Source of the DNA: Patescibacteria group bacterium
GTDB lineage: Bacteria > Patescibacteriota > Microgenomatia > PFEM01 > JAHIFH01
Direction: 5' to 3'
Assembly: GCA_018900995.1 (NCBI GenBank)
Contig: JAHIFH010000034.1
Location: forward strand, 1-23,659
DNA: 23,659 nt
The stretch's first letter is position 1; the number at the start of each line of letters is the position of its first letter. A program made the translations under genes and the position numbers. The notes beneath the pieces were generated by a model that searched no databases, had not been told where the DNA came from, and worked only from the letters and a program-made list of their open reading frames with translations. Of this stretch, positions 21,056 to 23,659 are shown piece by piece.

Positions 21056-21760
21056 ATGGAACCCAAATACATAACTCATCAAAAAGGCGAAACATTCGTT
21101 ATCTATAACTCTAGTTTGGTAGAAACGGGATCTCGTTTTAAAAAGAAACTTGGGCTTCTATGTCTTACTATTTCCTTTCTTGCTTTCATTGTCTTTCTCA
21201 GCCCGATTTTAACAGCAGAGTTTCAGTACAGAGTTAGCCAAGTTTCAAACCCAATAAATCCTGAATTAAGTGGCTTTGGACAGCTTCTTTGGCTTGATAA
21301 AAAGGGCATTCTTTCGCCAGCTGACTGGGATTTCAGCTTAATCATCCCTAAAATCCAAATCAATGCCAGGGTTGAAAACTCAATTGACATTAGTAATGAT
21401 GGCGAGTATAAGCTTGCTCTTAAGACTGGTGTCGCTCATGCTGAGGGAACCTCATTACCAGATCAATCAGGCACAATCTATATTTTCGGTCATTCCACTG
21501 ACTATCCCTGGAATATTACTCGTTATAGTGCCTATTTCTATCCTCTTAGATATCTTGAAAAAGGGGAAGAGATTATTATTATTTATCAGGGCAAAAATTA
21601 TGTTTATCGGGTTGAAGAAAAAAGGGTTGCTGAAGCTAATGAGCTTGAGTATTTACTCTCATCTGAAGAAGAAAACAGATTAGTTTTGCAAACCTGTTGG
21701 CCCCCAGGAACAACTTGGAAAAGATTGATAATTGTTGCTAGTCCGATTGAAGAAACTTGA
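21056..21760 (+). CDS. Sortase
   Basis: This 234-residue membrane-anchored transpeptidase has a cytoplasmic N-terminus and a single membrane segment at about 32-54. The catalytic domain lies outside: SLIIPKIQINARVE opens the beta barrel, His146 is in IYIFGHS, Cys214 in LVLQTCWPPG and Arg223 in WKRLIIVAS. This is the complete His-Cys-Arg triad. It cleaves LPxTG-type signals and transfers the protein to a cell-wall or other amine acceptor. The next gene encodes a protein ending in an LPPTG sorting signal, its likely substrate. Class assignment (D, E or F type) is not attempted. The ATG has no obvious ribosome site. Confidence 0.92.
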   Translation: MEPKYITHQKGETFVIYNSSLVETGSRFKKKLGLLCLTISFLAFIVFLSPILTAEFQYRVSQVSNPINPELSGFGQLLWLDKKGILSPADWDFSLIIPKIQINARVENSIDISNDGEYKLALKTGVAHAEGTSLPDQSGTIYIFGHSTDYPWNITRYSAYFYPLRYLEKGEEIIIIYQGKNYVYRVEEKRVAEANELEYLLSSEEENRLVLQTCWPPGTTWKRLIIVASPIEET

Positions 21761-21785
21761 CAAGTTTAATATTATAAGCTAAACT
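21757..21785 (+). promoter_or_regulatory. Possible promoter of the LPPTG protein gene
   Basis: TTGACA (21757-21762) over the sortase stop codon, 17-base spacer, TAAACT (21780-21785). Transcripts would start about 35 bases before the ATG at 21828 and begin with the hairpin below. Confidence 0.45.
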
Positions 21786-21793
21786 ATATTTTA

Positions 21794-21817
21794 CCTGCCT
21801 AAAGCAGGCTATTTTTT
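21794..21817 (+). terminator. Terminator-like hairpin after sortase
   Basis: CCTGC (21794-21798) pairs with GCAGG (21804-21808), followed by CTA and six T (21812-21817). It fits a rho-independent terminator for sortase, though it ends only 10 bases before the next start codon. Confidence 0.55.
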
Positions 21818-21827
21818 GGAAAGAATT

Positions 21828-22445
21828 ATGAAAAAACTGTCAATCATCTTAATAGTAGCTATCCTCTTTTTAATATTGCCTTTGGTTGTTAAACCAGCAA
21901 AGGCAACGGTTTACTGCGACACCCAATATGGCGAGGTTTGCCGTGAAATTGAGCTTCTTATTGACAAAATGGTTTGGGATCCTGTTAATGGGAAATTCGT
22001 TGATAACCTTGGTATTAATGATTATAAATTTGCTCCTGATGAAGAAATTACCTTTAGACTGGAAGTAAAAAACGTTGGTGATGAAACTTTTGCTAAGATT
22101 GATGTCCGAGACTATCTTCCTAATTATCTTGAGCATATTTCCGGCGATATTGATTTTGAAATTAAGGATTTAGAACCTGACGAAACTGAAGTAAGAGAGT
22201 TTAAGGCTAGAGTTGTTTCCGCTGATAAATTTCCTAGTGATGAATCAATAATTTGTGTTGTTAACCGGGCAGAAGCCTGGAACGGTGATGAAAAAGACGA
22301 AGACACCACCCAGGTTTGTATGGAGAAAAAGGTCTTGGGAGTAACCGAACTACCTCCTACTGGTCCTGAAAATTGGCTTTTAATTTTACCTTTTTCTCTT
22401 CTTGCCGGATTAGTCGGTCTTTATCTAAGGAAATTTAGCATATAA
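21828..22445 (+). CDS. LPPTG-anchored surface protein (sortase substrate)
   Basis: This 205-residue protein starts at the ATG at 21828, preceded by GGAAAG; a TTG at 21816 is less likely. It has a signal peptide (MKKLSIILIVAILFL..., likely cut after KPAKA). A beta-sandwich domain at about 55-130 has FRLEVKNVGDETFAKIDVRD and a DUF11/CARDB-like pattern. The C-terminal sorting signal is LPPTG (175-179), a hydrophobic stretch and a basic end (LRKFSI). It follows the sortase gene directly, so the two form an enzyme-substrate pair. Cys residues near the mature N-terminus (YCDTQYGEVC) may form a disulfide. Ligand or role unknown. Confidence 0.85.
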   Translation: MKKLSIILIVAILFLILPLVVKPAKATVYCDTQYGEVCREIELLIDKMVWDPVNGKFVDNLGINDYKFAPDEEITFRLEVKNVGDETFAKIDVRDYLPNYLEHISGDIDFEIKDLEPDETEVREFKARVVSADKFPSDESIICVVNRAEAWNGDEKDEDTTQVCMEKKVLGVTELPPTGPENWLLILPFSLLAGLVGLYLRKFSI

Positions 22446-22460
22446 AAATTGAATTTAACA

Positions 22461-22497
22461 ATTCCAGATGACTTGATTAGCAAAGTTAAACTGGAAT
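22461..22497 (+). terminator. Hairpin after the LPPTG protein gene
   Basis: ATTCCAG (22461-22467) pairs perfectly with CTGGAAT (22491-22497), with ACTT/AAGT as a possible inner stem. The T-rich stretch CTTTT follows 7 bases later, so termination is plausible but not ideal. Confidence 0.4.
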
Positions 22498-22540
22498 AAA
22501 AGTTCTTTTACAATTTGGGGGCAATGATTATCCTCCTTAA

Positions 22541-22600
22541 CCCTACGTTCCCATGGTGGGCATAAACCAAGTAGTTTGTGTTTACCATGGGGGCGTAGGG
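22541..22600 (+). ncRNA. 27-bp RNA hairpin upstream of lipoprotein gene
   Basis: Bases 22541-22567 pair with 22574-22600 over the 6-nt loop CAAGTA. All 27 positions pair in the plus-strand RNA: 21 Watson-Crick and 6 G-U. In the minus-strand RNA those six would be A-C mismatches. It begins CCCTACG and ends CGTAGGG. It lies 60 bases before the lipoprotein start. A TACAAT box at 22509-22514 could drive it, but the -35 is poor. Confidence 0.6.
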
Positions 22601-22660
22601 AGTTGAAATAAGATGAAGTAGACAGAGAGTTGAAAAACAAGAGCAAGAAGGAGGGTAACA

Positions 22661-23512
22661 GTGAATAAGAAGGTGATGGCTACGGCTCTTGTGCTTCTAG
22701 CCGTTCTCGCTTCCTGTAGCATAGGAGCTTTTCTAAACAATAGGTATGCGACGCCAACGGCTGCTGAGCCGCCGCCCACAGCTACAGCAAAAGAAACACC
22801 TGTTCCGGTGGGTGAGACCGAGCAGGGTCAAGGGCAACTGACAACCTCACCTCCAGTTGGACCCACTGCCAGTGAAGAGGCGCCGAGATTTTTCTACGGC
22901 GAGGATTGCCCGCCCGAAGAGAACCCTCAGGGTTGCAGTTTCGATGTCGGCGTCAATCCTCACCAGATTGGCTTAGCCTTTGGGTGGCACATCAAGTGGC
23001 CCAAGGGTAGGCTTGACGCTGGTGGTAATGGGTGCGACTTGGTCATCCTCGAGCCGGGATGGTACGAGAACCTGTGGATTTTAGACGCCAGGTTCGAAAT
23101 CTATGACGTATCAGAGCGCGATCGAGAGGGCTGGATTGAGGTCTTGGTCACACAGAGAGCTGAAGAGCAGATGTTTCACTATGACTGCATCGGCAAGGAC
23201 CTCTCTGACATCCCTGTCTGGGATTCAAGCAATCCCAGTCCGCCAACTTCTGTCACAGCGCCGTCCAAGAGCGAAGAGCCTAAAGAGACGATATCAACTT
23301 CCGAGCGACGTGCCACTGGCCAGAACAAAACCCTACGCTTTGCGAAGGGTGAAGCTGTCTACGGATGGCGAATCGAACTGGACACTGGCAAAGTCTGCGA
23401 CGGAGGCGGGTGCTATCTTCCTGTCGCGCCTGGACCTGGTGAGGTTACCAGCGGAGTGGTCAACCCCTGGCCAACAGAGGTTGAGGGAGTAACTCCCTGG
23501 GACCCAAACTAG
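22661..23512 (+). CDS. Hypothetical lipoprotein
   Basis: This 283-residue protein starts with GTG at 22661, 6 bases after a strong AAGGAGG. The lipobox LASC puts the lipidated Cys at 19. A low-complexity Pro/Thr/Glu linker (about 30-75) follows, then a domain with several Cys (DCPPEENPQGCSF, NGCDLVIL, YDCIGKD) and Trp-rich motifs (FGWHIKWPKG, EPGWYENLWIL). A second Ser/Pro-rich linker and a short C-terminal segment with CDGGGCYLP complete it. I do not recognise the family. Its composition is clearly GC-richer and its codon use differs from the AT-rich genes upstream, suggesting recent transfer. It probably resides on the outer face of the membrane. Confidence 0.75.
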   Translation: MNKKVMATALVLLAVLASCSIGAFLNNRYATPTAAEPPPTATAKETPVPVGETEQGQGQLTTSPPVGPTASEEAPRFFYGEDCPPEENPQGCSFDVGVNPHQIGLAFGWHIKWPKGRLDAGGNGCDLVILEPGWYENLWILDARFEIYDVSERDREGWIEVLVTQRAEEQMFHYDCIGKDLSDIPVWDSSNPSPPTSVTAPSKSEEPKETISTSERRATGQNKTLRFAKGEAVYGWRIELDTGKVCDGGGCYLPVAPGPGEVTSGVVNPWPTEVEGVTPWDPN

Positions 23513-23534
23513 CAGAACTTACGCCCCCAATTTG

Positions 23535-23620
23535 AGAAGGGGAGTGACCGAATGGTAAACATCTGTTGTCAGCTTAGCTGGCACTCGATGCGAATCCAAG
23601 AAGTAGGTTGCTCCCCGTCT
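23535..23620 (+). ncRNA. Structured non-coding segment after lipoprotein gene
   Basis: GGGGAGTGACC (23539-23549) pairs with GGTTGCTCCCC (23606-23616) over 11 bp, including two G-U pairs. It is extended by AGA/TCT (23535-23537/23618-23620) across an A-G mismatch. Inside are CATC/GATG (23560-23563/23587-23590) and TGTCAGC-TTA-GCTGGCA (23567-23583). The first 25 bases resemble the 5' half of a tRNA, but there is no proper anticodon or T-arm. A further hairpin CAGAAA-GTAA-TTTCTG lies at 23631-23646. Confidence 0.42.
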
Positions 23621-23659
23621 CCCCTGTAATCAGAAAGTAATTTCTGCTTAGAGGCGAGA

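Noticed and set aside
23539..23616. A tRNA gene
   Set aside because: GGGGAGTGACCGAATGGTAA looks like an acceptor and D-arm start and CTCCCC closes it, but no 7-nt anticodon loop on a 5-bp stem and no T-arm can be drawn.

Overview
The window reads as a chromosomal segment of an uncultivated ultra-small bacterium, most likely of the Candidate Phyla Radiation (Patescibacteria; a Microgenomates-like lineage is my guess). The signs are an AT-rich genome, tightly overlapping operons, short proteins, Sec plus sortase surface machinery, and no amino-acid or nucleotide biosynthesis genes. All recognised genes use standard stop codons, so recoding of UGA is not indicated. Taxonomy is inference from style, not from a marker gene.

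Layout. 3-8029 (+) is an overlapping operon of central carbon enzymes: the end of a phosphoglucose/phosphomannose isomerase, PEP synthase, enolase, cofactor-independent phosphoglycerate mutase and AMP-forming acetyl-CoA synthetase. rsmI (-) converges on it and diverges from 8721-11683 (+), which holds the four subunits of a pyruvate-type ferredoxin oxidoreductase and a DedA protein. Together these enzymes connect acetate, acetyl-CoA, pyruvate, PEP and 3-phosphoglycerate. lexA (-) follows. 12334-13050 is a GC-richer island with a structured non-coding stretch and a small Cys/His zinc-binding protein. 13052-16876 (+) is a cell-envelope group: a membrane-anchored transglutaminase-like protein, a 4-TM membrane protein, SecG and an anchored oligopeptide-type binding protein. 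16874-18569 holds two tRNA clusters flanking a SurA-N-like membrane protein (-). 18726-19039 looks like a promoter-driven structured RNA of about 280 nt. It is followed by a possible 32-codon ORF, a CarD-like regulator and a cyanophycin-synthetase-like ATP-grasp ligase. 20773-22445 has a lone tRNA-Gly, a sortase and an LPPTG-anchored substrate. 22500-23659 is a second GC-richer island: a very long RNA hairpin, a lipoprotein gene and another structured non-coding segment.

The most notable signal is a population of small palindromic elements. One family, with stems that covary between copies, sits in the leaders of both promoter-proximal tRNA transcripts and also twice, in frame, inside ppsA. 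Other palindromes sit in frame in acs and rsmI and a third time in ppsA, each where an extra loop or linker can be tolerated. A double-hairpin family sits just before both tRNA-Gly genes. This resembles the Rickettsia palindromic element phenomenon (mobile palindromes tolerated in genes) but in a different lineage. Several genes (rsmI, secG, the SurA-like gene and nearly lexA) have consensus promoters placed so that transcription would begin at or within a few bases of the start codon, so leaderless translation seems common.
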